Shown: positions 18,238 to 27,041 of the stretch, piece after piece | Layout of the letters: every line of letters starts with the position of its first letter | Position numbering within the stretch: position 1 is the stretch's first letter | From: Streptomyces sp. H27-H1 | GTDB lineage: Bacteria > Actinomycetota > Actinomycetes > Streptomycetales > Streptomycetaceae | Reading direction: 5' to 3' | DNA: 64,000 nucleotides | Assembly: GCF_026627445.1 (NCBI RefSeq) | Contig: NZ_JAPNLJ010000004.1 | Location: 248,001-312,000 of the forward strand | Translations under genes and position numbers: made by a program | The notes under the pieces: generated by a model | Seen by the model: only the letters and a program-made list of their open reading frames with translations | Databases searched by the model: none | What the model was told of the DNA's origin: nothing

Positions 18238-18283
18238 CACACACCCCGCCCACCGGGAAGCCTCCCGGTGGGCGGGGTGTGTG
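18238..18283 (+). terminator. Strong terminator after the DUF3052 gene
   Basis: A perfect 21-bp inverted repeat (18238-18258 and 18263-18283) with a four-base loop AGCC is followed by CGTTTTCG. It separates the DUF3052 gene from the peroxiredoxin gene. Confidence 0.9.
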
Positions 18284-18383
18284 CGTTTTCGCGGGCGGAC
18301 AGGGGCCGGACGCGCGGTGGACCCATAAGCTGAGATCACCCGAACAGCCCAACGCAGGGACGCGGGACGAAGGGATGCGACAG

Positions 18384-18842
18384 ATGGCCATCGAGGTCGG
18401 CAACAAGGCTCCGGACTTCGAGCTCAAGGACAACCACGGCAGGGTCGTGCGGCTCTCCGACTTCCGGGGGGAGAAGGCCGTCGTGCTGCTCTTCTACCCC
18501 TTCGCCTTCACAGGCGTCTGCACCGGCGAGCTCTGCGAGCTGCGCGACCAGCTGCCGCGCTTCCAGAACGACGACGTGCAGCTCCTCGCGGTGTCCAACG
18601 ACTCCGTACCGACCCTGCGCGTCTTCGGCGAGCAGGAGGGGCTGGAGTACCCGCTGCTGTCGGACTTCTGGCCGCACGGGGAGGCCTCCCGCGCCTACGG
18701 GGTCTTCGACGAGGAGAAGGGCTGCGCGGTGCGCGGCACCTTCGTCATCGACCGGGACGGCATCGTGCGCTGGAGCGTCGTCAACGGACTGCCCGACGCA
18801 CGTGACCTGAACGAGTACATCAAGGCCCTCGACAGCCTTTGA
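18384..18842 (+). CDS. Peroxiredoxin (AhpE/BCP type)
   Basis: This 152-residue thioredoxin-fold peroxidase reduces H2O2, organic peroxides or peroxynitrite. The peroxidatic residue is Cys46 in PFAFTGVCTGELCELRD. Cys51 forms a C-x4-C pair like the resolving cysteine of BCP proteins, while the overall sequence is AhpE-like. The conserved Arg is in CAVRGTFVID. ATG 18384 is preceded by GAAGGG at good spacing; an in-frame ATG at 18375 is too close to it. The next operon begins with a SigR-like promoter, a fitting neighbourhood for oxidative-stress genes. Confidence 0.93.
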   Translation: MAIEVGNKAPDFELKDNHGRVVRLSDFRGEKAVVLLFYPFAFTGVCTGELCELRDQLPRFQNDDVQLLAVSNDSVPTLRVFGEQEGLEYPLLSDFWPHGEASRAYGVFDEEKGCAVRGTFVIDRDGIVRWSVVNGLPDARDLNEYIKALDSL

Positions 18843-18905
18843 TCCGGCCTGCGTGCCCGCGCCGCGGGCGCGTGGCACGATCGCCTCGAATAAGTCCGTA
18901 CAGGC

Positions 18906-18934
18906 GGGAACCCGTCACTAGGATCAAAACGTTG
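18906..18934 (+). promoter_or_regulatory. Probable SigR-type promoter of the first terD gene
   Basis: GGGAAC (18906-18911) is followed after 19 bp by GTTG (18931-18934). This fits the known Streptomyces SigR consensus GGAAY-N18/19-GTT for thiol-oxidative stress genes. It lies about 57 bp upstream of the GTG start. The match is direct sequence evidence; control by SigR is inferred. Confidence 0.6.
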
Positions 18935-18990
18935 ATCCGGTGAGAACGCACGACGGGGCCCTGCCCCACACAAAACCTTATGGAGGACCC

Positions 18991-19566
18991 GTGGGAGTCA
19001 GCCTCAGCAAGGGCGGCAACGTCTCGCTGTCCAAGGCCGCGCCGAACCTGACGGCCGTCATCGTCGGTCTGGGCTGGGACGCTCGCACCACCACCGGTGT
19101 CGACTTCGACCTCGACGCCAGCGCGATCCTGACCAACGACCAGGGCAAGGTCGCCAGCGACGCGAACTTCGTCTTCTTCAACAACCTGAAGAGCCCCGAC
19201 GGCTCGGTCGAGCACACCGGTGACAACACCACCGGTGAGGGCGAGGGCGACGACGAGGCGATCAAGGTCAACCTCGCCGGCGTGCCCGCCGAAGTCTCCA
19301 AGATCGTCTTCCCGGTCTCGATCTACGAGGCCGAGAGCCGCCAGCAGAGCTTCGGCCAGGTCCGCAACGCGTACATCCGCGTCGTGAACCAGGCCGACAA
19401 CGCCGAGCTCGCCCGCTACGACCTGTCGGAGGACGCCTCGACGGAGACCGCCATGGTCTTCGGCGAGCTCTACCGCAACGGCGCCGAGTGGAAGTTCCGC
19501 GCCATCGGCCAGGGCTACGCCTCGGGCCTGCGCGGTATCGCGCAGGACTTCGGCGTGAACGTCTGA
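18991..19566 (+). CDS. terD: TerD family tellurium-resistance / stress protein (copy 1)
   Basis: This 191-residue TerD-domain protein begins [20 protein letters not shown]. It carries the acidic calcium-binding segments DFDLDASA and [17 protein letters not shown], and ends [25 protein letters not shown]. TerD proteins bind Ca2+ and act in membrane-associated stress complexes; in Streptomyces they also influence development. GGAGGA at 18982 supports the GTG start, though the spacing is short. Its tandem neighbour at 19700 is a clear paralogue. The SigR-like promoter upstream suggests redox-stress induction. Confidence 0.95.
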   Translation: MGVSLSKGGNVSLSKAAPNLTAVIVGLGWDARTTTGVDFDLDASAILTNDQGKVASDANFVFFNNLKSPDGSVEHTGDNTTGEGEGDDEAIKVNLAGVPAEVSKIVFPVSIYEAESRQQSFGQVRNAYIRVVNQADNAELARYDLSEDASTETAMVFGELYRNGAEWKFRAIGQGYASGLRGIAQDFGVNV

Positions 19567-19596
19567 GCCTGCTCCGCCAGAGCAGTCGTTCCACCG

Positions 19597-19629
19597 TCCG
19601 GCGCCGTGCACTGTGTGTACGGCGCCGGA
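19597..19629 (+). terminator. Hairpin between the two terD genes
   Basis: Perfect 11-bp arms TCCGGCGCCGT (19597-19607) and ACGGCGCCGGA (19619-19629) form a stable hairpin 31 bp after the first terD stop. It may terminate or attenuate transcription into the second copy, or stabilise the first mRNA. Confidence 0.65.
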
Positions 19630-19699
19630 CCGGCTTTACGGCCACACCGCCGCACCGCTACACCGCACACCGCCACCGTCGTCCGGGGAGGACCACAAC

Positions 19700-20275
19700 A
19701 TGGGCGTCACACTCGCCAAGGGGGGCAATGTCTCCCTCTCCAAAGCCGCGCCGAACCTCACCCGGGTTCTGATCGGCCTCGGATGGGACGCGCGCTCGAC
19801 CACGGGCGCCGACTTCGACCTCGACGCCAGCGCTCTGCTGTGCAACAACGGCCGGGTGCTCGGGGACGAGTACTTCGTCTTCTACAACAACCTGAAGAGC
19901 CCCGACGGCTCCGTCGAACACACGGGGGACAATCTCACCGGCGAGGGTGAAGGCGACGACGAGTCGATCATCATCGACCTCAGCGAGGTCCCGGCCGGCG
20001 TGGACAAGATCGTCTTTCCCGTCTCGATCCACGAGGCCGAGGCCCGTCGGCAGAGCTTCGGCCAGGTCAGCAACGCTTTCATCCGTGTGGTGAACGAGGC
20101 GGACGGTCAGGAACTGGCCCGCTACGACCTCAGCGAGGACGCCTCCAGCGAGACCGCGATGATCTTCGGCGAGGTCTATCGGTACGGCGGCGAATGGAAG
20201 TTCCGTGCGGTGGGGCAGGGGTACGCGTCGGGGCTCCGCGGCATCGCTCTAGACTTCGGGGTCAACGTTTCGTAA
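19700..20275 (+). CDS. terD: TerD family tellurium-resistance / stress protein (copy 2)
   Basis: This 191-residue paralogue of the preceding protein has the same length and order of motifs: [31 protein letters not shown] and [17 protein letters not shown]. It differs mainly in a Cys in the first acidic loop region and in the [24 protein letters not shown] stretch. GGGGAGGA upstream of the ATG is a strong ribosome site. It ends 19 bp before the DUF475 membrane gene, so the two are probably co-transcribed. Confidence 0.95.
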   Translation: MGVTLAKGGNVSLSKAAPNLTRVLIGLGWDARSTTGADFDLDASALLCNNGRVLGDEYFVFYNNLKSPDGSVEHTGDNLTGEGEGDDESIIIDLSEVPAGVDKIVFPVSIHEAEARRQSFGQVSNAFIRVVNEADGQELARYDLSEDASSETAMIFGEVYRYGGEWKFRAVGQGYASGLRGIALDFGVNVS

Positions 20276-20294
20276 AGCCGTACAACACGATGGG

Positions 20295-21416
20295 ATGCCA
20301 GTGGTTCTGAAAACCTTCGGCTGGTCGTTCGCAGTCACTGCGCTCGGACTGGTCGCAGCGGTGCTCTACGGGGGGTGGGAGGCCTTCGGGGTCGTTGCGA
20401 TCCTGACCATCCTTGAGATCTCGCTGTCCTTCGACAATGCGGTGGTCAACGCCGGAATCCTGAAGAAGATGAATGCCTTCTGGCAGAAGATCTTCCTCAC
20501 CGTCGGTGTCCTCATCGCCGTGTTCGGCATGCGCTTGGTCTTCCCGATCGTGATCGTGGCGATCAGCGCCAAGATCGGGCCGATCGAAGCCGTCGACCTC
20601 GCCGTGTCCGACCAGGACATGTACAAGCAGCTCGTCACGGACGCCCACCCGTCCATCGCCGCCTTCGGTGGCATGTTCCTGCTGATGATCTTCCTCGACT
20701 TCGTTTTCGAGGACCGCGACATCAAGTGGCTCGCATGGCTGGAGCGTCCGCTCGCGAAGCTCGGCAAGATCGACATGCTGTCGGCGTGCATCGCGCTGAT
20801 CGTCCTGGTCGTCACCTCGATGACCTTCGCCGTCCATGCCCACCAGCACGGCGGCGCTCACGTGGACAAGGCGCAGACGGTCCTGATCTCCGGCATCCTC
20901 GGCCTGATCACCTACATGATCGTCGGCGGCCTCTCCGGCTACTTCGAGAACAAGCTGGAGGAAGAGGAGGAGAACGAGCACGAGGCCGAGGAAGCGGCGA
21001 AGAAGAGCGGCAGCCCCGTCAAGGCCGTCGCCATGGCCGGCAAGGCCGCGTTCTTCATGTTCCTCTACCTCGAAGTCCTCGACGCCTCCTTCTCCTTCGA
21101 CGGGGTCATCGGTGCCTTCGCCATCACCAGCGACATCGTGATCATGGCCCTCGGCCTCGGTATCGGTGCCATGTACGTCCGGTCGCTGACGGTCTACCTG
21201 GTCCGCCAGGGCACCCTCGACGACTACGTCTACCTGGAGCACGGCGCGCACTACGCCATCGGCGCGCTCGCCGTCATCCTGCTCGTCACCATCCAGTACG
21301 AGATCAACGAGGTCATCACCGGCCTCGTCGGCGTCGTGCTGATCGGATGGTCCTTCTGGTCCTCGGTGCGCCGTAACAAGCGTCTGGAACTGGAGGGTTC
21401 CGCCGCCGAGGCATGA
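20295..21416 (+). CDS. TerC-like integral membrane protein (DUF475)
   Basis: This 373-residue membrane protein has about nine hydrophobic segments and matches DUF475, a branch of the TerC superfamily. The intramembrane acidic motifs characteristic of the group are LEISLSFDNAVVNAGIL in the N-terminal half and EVLDASFSFDGVIGAFA in the C-terminal half, which probably bind metal. Between them is a cytoplasmic acidic loop (NKLEEEEENEHEAEEAAKK, about residues 218-236). TerC proteins are implicated in Mn2+ export and stress resistance. It follows terD copy 2 closely. A GTG at 20301 is an alternative start. Confidence 0.88.
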   Translation: MPVVLKTFGWSFAVTALGLVAAVLYGGWEAFGVVAILTILEISLSFDNAVVNAGILKKMNAFWQKIFLTVGVLIAVFGMRLVFPIVIVAISAKIGPIEAVDLAVSDQDMYKQLVTDAHPSIAAFGGMFLLMIFLDFVFEDRDIKWLAWLERPLAKLGKIDMLSACIALIVLVVTSMTFAVHAHQHGGAHVDKAQTVLISGILGLITYMIVGGLSGYFENKLEEEEENEHEAEEAAKKSGSPVKAVAMAGKAAFFMFLYLEVLDASFSFDGVIGAFAITSDIVIMALGLGIGAMYVRSLTVYLVRQGTLDDYVYLEHGAHYAIGALAVILLVTIQYEINEVITGLVGVVLIGWSFWSSVRRNKRLELEGSAAEA

Positions 21417-21446
21417 TCGCGGCGGTAATGCGGAACGCTCAAGTGC

Positions 21447-21485
21447 GGGGCGGTCCGGCGGTCCACGGACCTGCCGGACCGCCCC
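21447..21485 (+). terminator. Terminator after the TerC-like gene
   Basis: Perfect 13-bp arms GGGGCGGTCCGGC (21447-21459) and GCCGGACCGCCCC (21473-21485), 31 bp after the stop codon. Confidence 0.8.
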
Positions 21486-21538
21486 GTCCGCATGTCGGCA
21501 GGGGGCCACGTGCTCGAAGGGATCAGGGGGTTGTGGGG

Positions 21539-22279
21539 ATGGGATTCTTCGACGGCATCAGGGGCAGCCGGGGCACGCAGTTCCAGTCGGGCAGTGCCTC
21601 GTCCAACGCGATCGAACTGACCAAACGCCGTCCGACGGTATCGCTCACCAAACAAGGGGCGGTGCACGGCAATCTGCGCGTGAACCTCTCGTGGCGGATG
21701 CGCACCTCGGACTTCGGCGGCCGTAGCGCCGGCCAGAGCGGGCAGCTCTTCCGGCATCCGTTCAAGCTGTTCAAGCCCGACATGGTGCAGGCGCACACCC
21801 AGGGCATGGTCAATGTCGACCTCGACATCGGCTGCCTCTACGAGCTGACCGACGGCACCCGGGGCGTCGTCCAGCCCCTGGGGAACCTGCACGGAGACAT
21901 CAACAGTCCGCCGTACGTGAAACTCAGCGGCGACGACCGCTTCGGGGCGCCCTCCGGCGAGACCATCTTCGTCAATCTCGACCACGCCGAGGAGATCAAG
22001 CGGCTGCTGGTCTTCGTGTACATCTACGACCAGACCCCGGCCTTCGACCGGACGCACGCCCTGGTCACGCTCTACCCGATCACCGGGCCGCGCATAGAGA
22101 TACCCCTGGAGGAACGCCACCCGCACGCCCGGTCCTGCGCGGTCGTCTCCCTGGAGAACGTCAAGGGAGAGCTGATCGTGCGGCGCGAGGTCACCTTCGT
22201 CTACGGGTTCCAGGCCGAGCTGGACCGCCTGTACGGGTGGGGCCTCCAGTGGGGCCGGGGCTACAAGACGAAGACATGA
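21539..22279 (+). CDS. TerA/TerD-like stress protein
   Basis: This 246-residue protein begins MGFFDGIRGSRGTQFQSG. It contains the conserved segment NAIELTKRRPTVSLTKQG, then a TerD-like domain with VDLDIGCLYELTDGTRGVVQ and YVKLSGDDRFGAPSGETIFVN, and the ending RLYGWGLQWGRGYKTKT. It resembles the TerA/TerF-type members that accompany TerD proteins. The acidic pairs may bind calcium. It has its own upstream gap with the terminator at 21447-21485, so it is probably expressed separately. The gene on its right is transcribed towards it. Confidence 0.85.
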   Translation: MGFFDGIRGSRGTQFQSGSASSNAIELTKRRPTVSLTKQGAVHGNLRVNLSWRMRTSDFGGRSAGQSGQLFRHPFKLFKPDMVQAHTQGMVNVDLDIGCLYELTDGTRGVVQPLGNLHGDINSPPYVKLSGDDRFGAPSGETIFVNLDHAEEIKRLLVFVYIYDQTPAFDRTHALVTLYPITGPRIEIPLEERHPHARSCAVVSLENVKGELIVRREVTFVYGFQAELDRLYGWGLQWGRGYKTKT

Positions 22280-22334
22280 CGGGAGACCTGGCGGGGCCGG
22301 GCAGCGGCCGGGCGGCTGCGGCGGGCCCCGCCGC

Positions 22335-23099
22335 TCACCGGCGGATGAACTGCGGCCCCTGCGCCGGCAGCCGGAATGACGGGTCCCCGGCCGGAGCCGG
22401 CACCGGGGCCTGCGCCACCGGCTGCGGGTAGCCGTAGGCGGGCTGGGCGTCCGGCGGGGCCTGGGTGGTCGGCTCCGGGGTCACCGCAGAGGCCGGCGGG
22501 GTCTGGTGGGGCTGGGCCTGTCCCGGTCCCTGGGGCTCGGGGGCGTTCTCGTCCACGGAGATCCCGTGGTCGGTGGCCAGGCCGACGAGCCCGTTGGAGT
22601 AGCCCTCGCCGAGCGCGCGGAACTTCCACCCGTCCCCGCGCCGGTACATCTCGCCGCAGATCAGCGCCGTCTCGGCGCCCGTCTCCGGCCGCACGTCGAA
22701 GTAGGCCAGGGGTTCGGAGCCGCCCGTCGCGGTGGCGTCGTAGAGCAGGATCCGCAGGTCGCTGACCCGCTCGAAGGGCACGTCCTCGGCGGAGGCGACG
22801 ACGAGGATCCGGTCCACGGCCGGGGTGACGGCCCGCAGGTCCGCCTGTACGGCGTCGGTGATCCCGTCGCCGAGCTGCTTCTTACCGAGCCGCCAGACGG
22901 CCCCTGAGGGGTGCCGGGGCTGGTTGTAGAAGACGAAGTCCTCGTCCGAGCGCACTCGCCCGTCCGAGCCCACGAGCAGCGCGGAGGCGTCCACGTCGGG
23001 TACGTCGGGCCCCCCGGTCCAGCGCAGCACCGCGCGGACCGCCACGGCGGCCACGGGGATGTTGGAGCCCTTCTGCATCGCGTGCGTCATGCCGGTCAT
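22335..23099 (-). CDS. TerD domain protein with proline-rich C-terminal tail
   Basis: This 254-residue protein has an N-terminal TerD domain (about residues 1-185) with [34 protein letters not shown] and the conserved ending [25 protein letters not shown]. About 65 residues rich in Pro, Ala and Gln follow. The tail is low-complexity and may act as a linker or interaction region. ATG 23099 is preceded by GGGAGGG at good spacing; MTHAM at 23090 is the alternative start. It diverges from the lyase-PRTase-HAD operon, so the two share the 184-bp regulatory gap 23100-23283. Confidence 0.9.
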   Translation of the reverse strand: MTGMTHAMQKGSNIPVAAVAVRAVLRWTGGPDVPDVDASALLVGSDGRVRSDEDFVFYNQPRHPSGAVWRLGKKQLGDGITDAVQADLRAVTPAVDRILVVASAEDVPFERVSDLRILLYDATATGGSEPLAYFDVRPETGAETALICGEMYRRGDGWKFRALGEGYSNGLVGLATDHGISVDENAPEPQGPGQAQPHQTPPASAVTPEPTTQAPPDAQPAYGYPQPVAQAPVPAPAGDPSFRLPAQGPQFIRR

Positions 23100-23283
23100 C
23101 CTGCCCTCCCGGGCGCGACCGGGACAATGCGGCCCCCCGTAGACCTTGTCCGGATCGCGAGACCTGGGCATGGTGCAAGAGGGTTACCTGGATTTCATGT
23201 GCTTGGGGAACTCTTGAATCAGATTCGTACGTACTATTACCGGCCATGCCAGATCGGCCGCCGAGGCAGTACGGGGGAAGCAC

Positions 23284-24450
23284 ATGCGTCACTTCGGGCA
23301 CATCTCGCCCAGCGTCCGAAAGGACCTCTTCCACCAGGAGCCGGCCGAATTCACCGCCACCTCCCCCGCCGCCACGCTCGCGGCCGCACTGGGGGCCACG
23401 CTCTACAGCCCGGCGACGCGGCCCCAGCTCGCCCGTGACATCCGCAAGCAGGCCGCCCTGGGGGTCGTCTCCATGGTCCTCTGCCTGGAGGATTCCATCA
23501 GCGACGCCGATGTCGTGGGGGGCGAGGAGAACCTCGTCCGGCAGTTCGCCGCCCTCCACGAGGACCCGGCGGAGCTCCCGCTGCTCTTCATCCGCGTCCG
23601 GGAGCCCGAGCAGATTCCCGACCTCGTGCACCGGCTCGGCGGCTCGGCCGCGCGATTGGCCGGATTCGTACTGCCCAAGTTCAGCGAGAGCCGCGGCATG
23701 GCCTTCCTCGACGCCGTCGCGCAGGCGGAAGCCGCGAGCGGGCAGCCCAGGCTGTACGCGATGCCGGTCCTGGAGACCCCCGAGCTGCTCCACCTGGAGA
23801 CCCGGGTCGAGACCCTCGCCGGGATCTCCCGCACGGTCAACAAGTACCGCGAGCGGGTCCTGGCCCTGCGCCTGGGCGTCACGGACTTCTGCTCCGCGTA
23901 CGGGCTGCGCCGCACCCCCGACATGACCGCCTACGACGTGCAGATCGTCGCCGGGGTGATCGCCGACGTGGTCAACGTGCTCAGCCGCGCCGACGGCACC
24001 GGCTTCACCGTCACCGGGCCCGTGTGGGAGTACTTCCGCAGCCAGCAGCGCCTCTTCAAGCCGCAGCTGCGCCGCAGCCCCTTCCTGGAGGAGGGCGTCG
24101 AGGAGCTGCGCACCGCGCTGATCGAGCACGACCTGGACGGACTGCTGCGCGAGATCGAGCTCGACCGGGCCAACGGGCTGCTGGGCAAGACCTGCATCCA
24201 CCCCGCCCACGTCACCCCGGTCCACGCGCTCTCGGTGGTGTCGCACGAGGAGTTCAGCGATGCTCAAGACATCCTGCGCCCCGAGCGCGGGGGCGGCGGA
24301 GTGATGCGTTCCGCCTACACGAACAAGATGAACGAGGTGAAGCCCCACCGGGCCTGGGCCGAGCGCACCATGCTGCGCGCCGAGGTCTTCGGTGTGGCGA
24401 AGGAGGAGGTCGGCTTCGTCGATCTCCTCACGGCCGGGCTCCAGGTGTGA
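23284..24450 (+). CDS. HpcH/HpaI aldolase / citrate lyase beta-like protein of the Ter operon
   Basis: This 388-residue TIM-barrel protein of the CitE/HpcH superfamily has conserved segments SMVLCLEDSISDADV, FVLPKFSES, LYAMPVLETPELLHL, RLGVTDFCSAYGLRR and GKTCIHPAHVTPVHAL. The acidic metal-ligand and CoA-site residues of CitE are only partly kept, so the substrate is uncertain. Comparative genomics has linked this subfamily to Ter stress systems, where it was proposed to help make a nucleoside-like metabolite (Anantharaman, Iyer and Aravind). Its stop overlaps the next start (GTGA), indicating translational coupling. Confidence 0.88.
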   Translation: MRHFGHISPSVRKDLFHQEPAEFTATSPAATLAAALGATLYSPATRPQLARDIRKQAALGVVSMVLCLEDSISDADVVGGEENLVRQFAALHEDPAELPLLFIRVREPEQIPDLVHRLGGSAARLAGFVLPKFSESRGMAFLDAVAQAEAASGQPRLYAMPVLETPELLHLETRVETLAGISRTVNKYRERVLALRLGVTDFCSAYGLRRTPDMTAYDVQIVAGVIADVVNVLSRADGTGFTVTGPVWEYFRSQQRLFKPQLRRSPFLEEGVEELRTALIEHDLDGLLREIELDRANGLLGKTCIHPAHVTPVHALSVVSHEEFSDAQDILRPERGGGGVMRSAYTNKMNEVKPHRAWAERTMLRAEVFGVAKEEVGFVDLLTAGLQV

Positions 24451-27041
24451 GCCGGCCGTTGACTGCGAGGAAGGGCAAGAAGATCGAAGCGGTGTGGTCG
24501 GGAACGTGGGTCGCGGACCGGCTGGGCGTCGGCCTGCAGGACGGGACGGGGACCGGGACCGGCGGGCCGGCGCTCGAAGAGCTGCTCGGGCTGGCGCTGC
24601 GACGCAACCCCAAGCGGGCGCACCTGCTCGTCTCGCAGGTGCTGGGCAAGCACGTCCCGCAGTCCCCGGCGGCCGTGTACGCCGCCGGGTACGGGCTCGG
24701 TGAGCGGGTCCGGGAGCTGCTGGGCGAGGCGCAGGCGGCCTCGGCCGTGGTCCTCGGGTACGCGGAGACCGCGACCGGGCTGGGCCACTGCGTGGCCGAC
24801 GGCCTGGGCCGCGCCCCGTACCTGCACTCCACCCGCCGTCCGGTGACCGGCGTGGAGCCCGCGGGCGGCTTCGAGGAGGCGCACTCGCACGCCACCTCGC
24901 ACCTGCTGCTGCCCGAGGACCCGAAGCTGTTGGCGGGCTCGGGCCCGCTGGTCCTCGTGGACGACGAGTTCTCCACCGGCAACACCGTCCTGAACACCAT
25001 CGCCGACCTGCACGCCCGCCACCCGCGCGGCCACTACGTGGTCGTCGCCCTCGTGGACATGCGCTCCCCGGCCGACCGCGACCGCCTGACGGCCTTCGCC
25101 GCCGAGCTGGGGGCCCGCGTCGACCTGATCGCCCTGGCCTCGGGCACCGTCTCCCTCCCCGAGGGAGTGCTGGCGAAGGGACAGGCCCTGGTCGAGGAGT
25201 ACGAGGCCAAGGCAGCGGCCGGACAGCCCGAGGCGGGGCGAATACAGGCGGCCGACGGGCAGGCCGTCACGCGCGTGGAGCTGCACTGGCCGGCCGGGAT
25301 ACCCGACGGCGGCCGCCACGGCTTCACCCCGGCGCACCGCGAAGCGCTGAACGCGGCACTGCCCGCCCTGGCCGGCCGGCTCGCGGCCGCACTCGCCGCC
25401 GTACCCGCGCCCGCCGCAGCACCCGCCCGGGTCCTCGTACTCGGCAACGAGGAGCTGATGTACGCCCCGCTGCGCCTCGCGCAGGCCCTGGAGGCGTCCG
25501 GCGCGGCGGCCGAGGTCCGCTTCTCCACCACCACCCGCTCGCCGGTGCTCGCCGTCGACGACCCCGGCTACGCGATCCGCACCCGGCTCGTCTTCCCCGC
25601 CCACGACGACCCGGCCGACGGGCCCGCGGACCGGTACGCGTACAACGTCTCCAGCACAGCGGGCGCCGGCTTCGACGCCGTGGTCGCCGTCGTGGACTCG
25701 GCCGGGGACACCGCCGCGCTGCACGCACCGGACGGGCTCCTCGCGCAGCTGGCCCCGCACACCGGCCGGGTCCTGCTGGCCGTCCTGCCGTCCTACACGC
25801 CCGGGCACGCGGCTCCGTACACGCCCGGGCGCGCGCCCGTGGACACCGAGCACGTGCCCGCGTACACATCCGACCGGCAGGAGCCGATCATGACCGAGCC
25901 CCTGCGCGAACCTCTGCGCGGGCCCGCCTTCTCCTCCTACGCCGCCGAGGACGTCGGCTGGCTGCTCCAGGACCTCTCCGACATCGAGCTGGAGGCTCCG
26001 ACCGAGGAGCGCGAGGAGGCCATCCAGGCGGGCGGCGCGCACTACGCGGAATCGCTGCCGGTGGAGTACCAGCCGTCCCCGGAGTACCAGCAGCTCTACC
26101 AGAGCGCGCTGACCGCCTCCGCCGCCCGGATGGCCCGCGCCGTCGGCACCGTCACCGAGACGGTCCTCGCCGAACGGTCCCCCTCGCCCGTCCTGGTCTC
26201 CCTGGCCCGCGCCGGCACCCCCGTGGGTGTGCTGATGCGGCGCTGGGCGCAGCTCCGTCACGGCCTGGACCTGCCGCACTACGCCGTCTCCATCGTGCGC
26301 GGCCGCGGCATCGACGCCAACGCGCTGCGCTGGCTGGCCGCCCACCACGATCCCGCCGATGTCGTCTTCGTCGACGGCTGGACCGGCAAGGGGGCGATCT
26401 CGCGCGAACTGCGCGAGGCCCTGGGCGAGTTCGAGGGCTTCAACCCGGAGATCGTGGTCCTCGCCGACCCCGGCTCGTGCGTGGAGACCTACGGCACGCG
26501 CGAGGACTTCCTGATCCCCTCCGCCTGTCTCAATTCCACTGTGTCCGGGCTGGTCTCGCGTACGGTGCTCAGGTCCGACCTGGTCGGGCCCGCAGACTTC
26601 CACGGCGCGAAGTTCTACCGCGAGCTCGCCGGGGCCGATGTCTCCCGCGCGTTCGTCGACACCGTCTCCGCACACTTCGAGGAGGTGGCCGAGGCCGTGG
26701 ACGCCGAGGTCAAGGAGCTCCTCGCCGCGGATCGCACACCGACCTGGGTGGGCTGGCGGGCGGTGGAGCGGATCAGCGAGGAGTACGGCATCCACGATGT
26801 GAACCTGGTGAAGCCCGGAGTCGGCGAGACGACTCGGGTGCTGCTGCGCCGGGTGCCGTGGAAGATCCTCGCGCAGCGCGGCGCCGGCGCCGACCTCGAC
26901 CACGTACGACTCCTCGCGGAGCAGCGGGGGGTGCCGGTCGAAGAGGTCGACGGCCTGCCCTACACCTGCGTAGGACTCATCCATCCCCGATTCACGCGCG
27001 GTGCCACGGGCGCCGACGGAAAGGCTGTGTCCACCAAGTGA
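24447..27041 (+). CDS. Fusion of phosphoribosyltransferase, TRSP and StiP-type domains (Ter operon)
   Basis: This 864-residue fused protein starts at a GTG overlapping the previous stop. Residues about 10-260 form a PRTase with the PRPP loop VLVDDEFSTGNT (about 169-180). Residues about 270-440 match the TRSP domain. After a Pro/Thr-rich linker (about 455-480, with PSYTPGHAAPYTPGRAP), residues 482-864 match the StiP family. The latter is named as a putative cysteine protease but has its own PRTase-like loop VVFVDGWTGKG at 639-649. An internal ATG at 25890, at the StiP boundary, could allow separate production of that domain. The next gene overlaps by 4 bp. Confidence 0.85.
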   Translation: MSRPLTARKGKKIEAVWSGTWVADRLGVGLQDGTGTGTGGPALEELLGLALRRNPKRAHLLVSQVLGKHVPQSPAAVYAAGYGLGERVRELLGEAQAASAVVLGYAETATGLGHCVADGLGRAPYLHSTRRPVTGVEPAGGFEEAHSHATSHLLLPEDPKLLAGSGPLVLVDDEFSTGNTVLNTIADLHARHPRGHYVVVALVDMRSPADRDRLTAFAAELGARVDLIALASGTVSLPEGVLAKGQALVEEYEAKAAAGQPEAGRIQAADGQAVTRVELHWPAGIPDGGRHGFTPAHREALNAALPALAGRLAAALAAVPAPAAAPARVLVLGNEELMYAPLRLAQALEASGAAAEVRFSTTTRSPVLAVDDPGYAIRTRLVFPAHDDPADGPADRYAYNVSSTAGAGFDAVVAVVDSAGDTAALHAPDGLLAQLAPHTGRVLLAVLPSYTPGHAAPYTPGRAPVDTEHVPAYTSDRQEPIMTEPLREPLRGPAFSSYAAEDVGWLLQDLSDIELEAPTEEREEAIQAGGAHYAESLPVEYQPSPEYQQLYQSALTASAARMARAVGTVTETVLAERSPSPVLVSLARAGTPVGVLMRRWAQLRHGLDLPHYAVSIVRGRGIDANALRWLAAHHDPADVVFVDGWTGKGAISRELREALGEFEGFNPEIVVLADPGSCVETYGTREDFLIPSACLNSTVSGLVSRTVLRSDLVGPADFHGAKFYRELAGADVSRAFVDTVSAHFEEVAEAVDAEVKELLAADRTPTWVGWRAVERISEEYGIHDVNLVKPGVGETTRVLLRRVPWKILAQRGAGADLDHVRLLAEQRGVPVEEVDGLPYTCVGLIHPRFTRGATGADGKAVSTK

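Noticed and set aside
23204..23237. Possible SigE-type promoter (GGGAAC then CGTAC) before the CitE-like gene
   Set aside because: The spacing between the elements is only about 14 bp, too short for the consensus.
24315..26984. 889-residue minus-strand open frame
   Set aside because: It lies opposite the PRTase-TRSP-StiP fusion. High GC content keeps stops out of the shadow frame; no family features are present.
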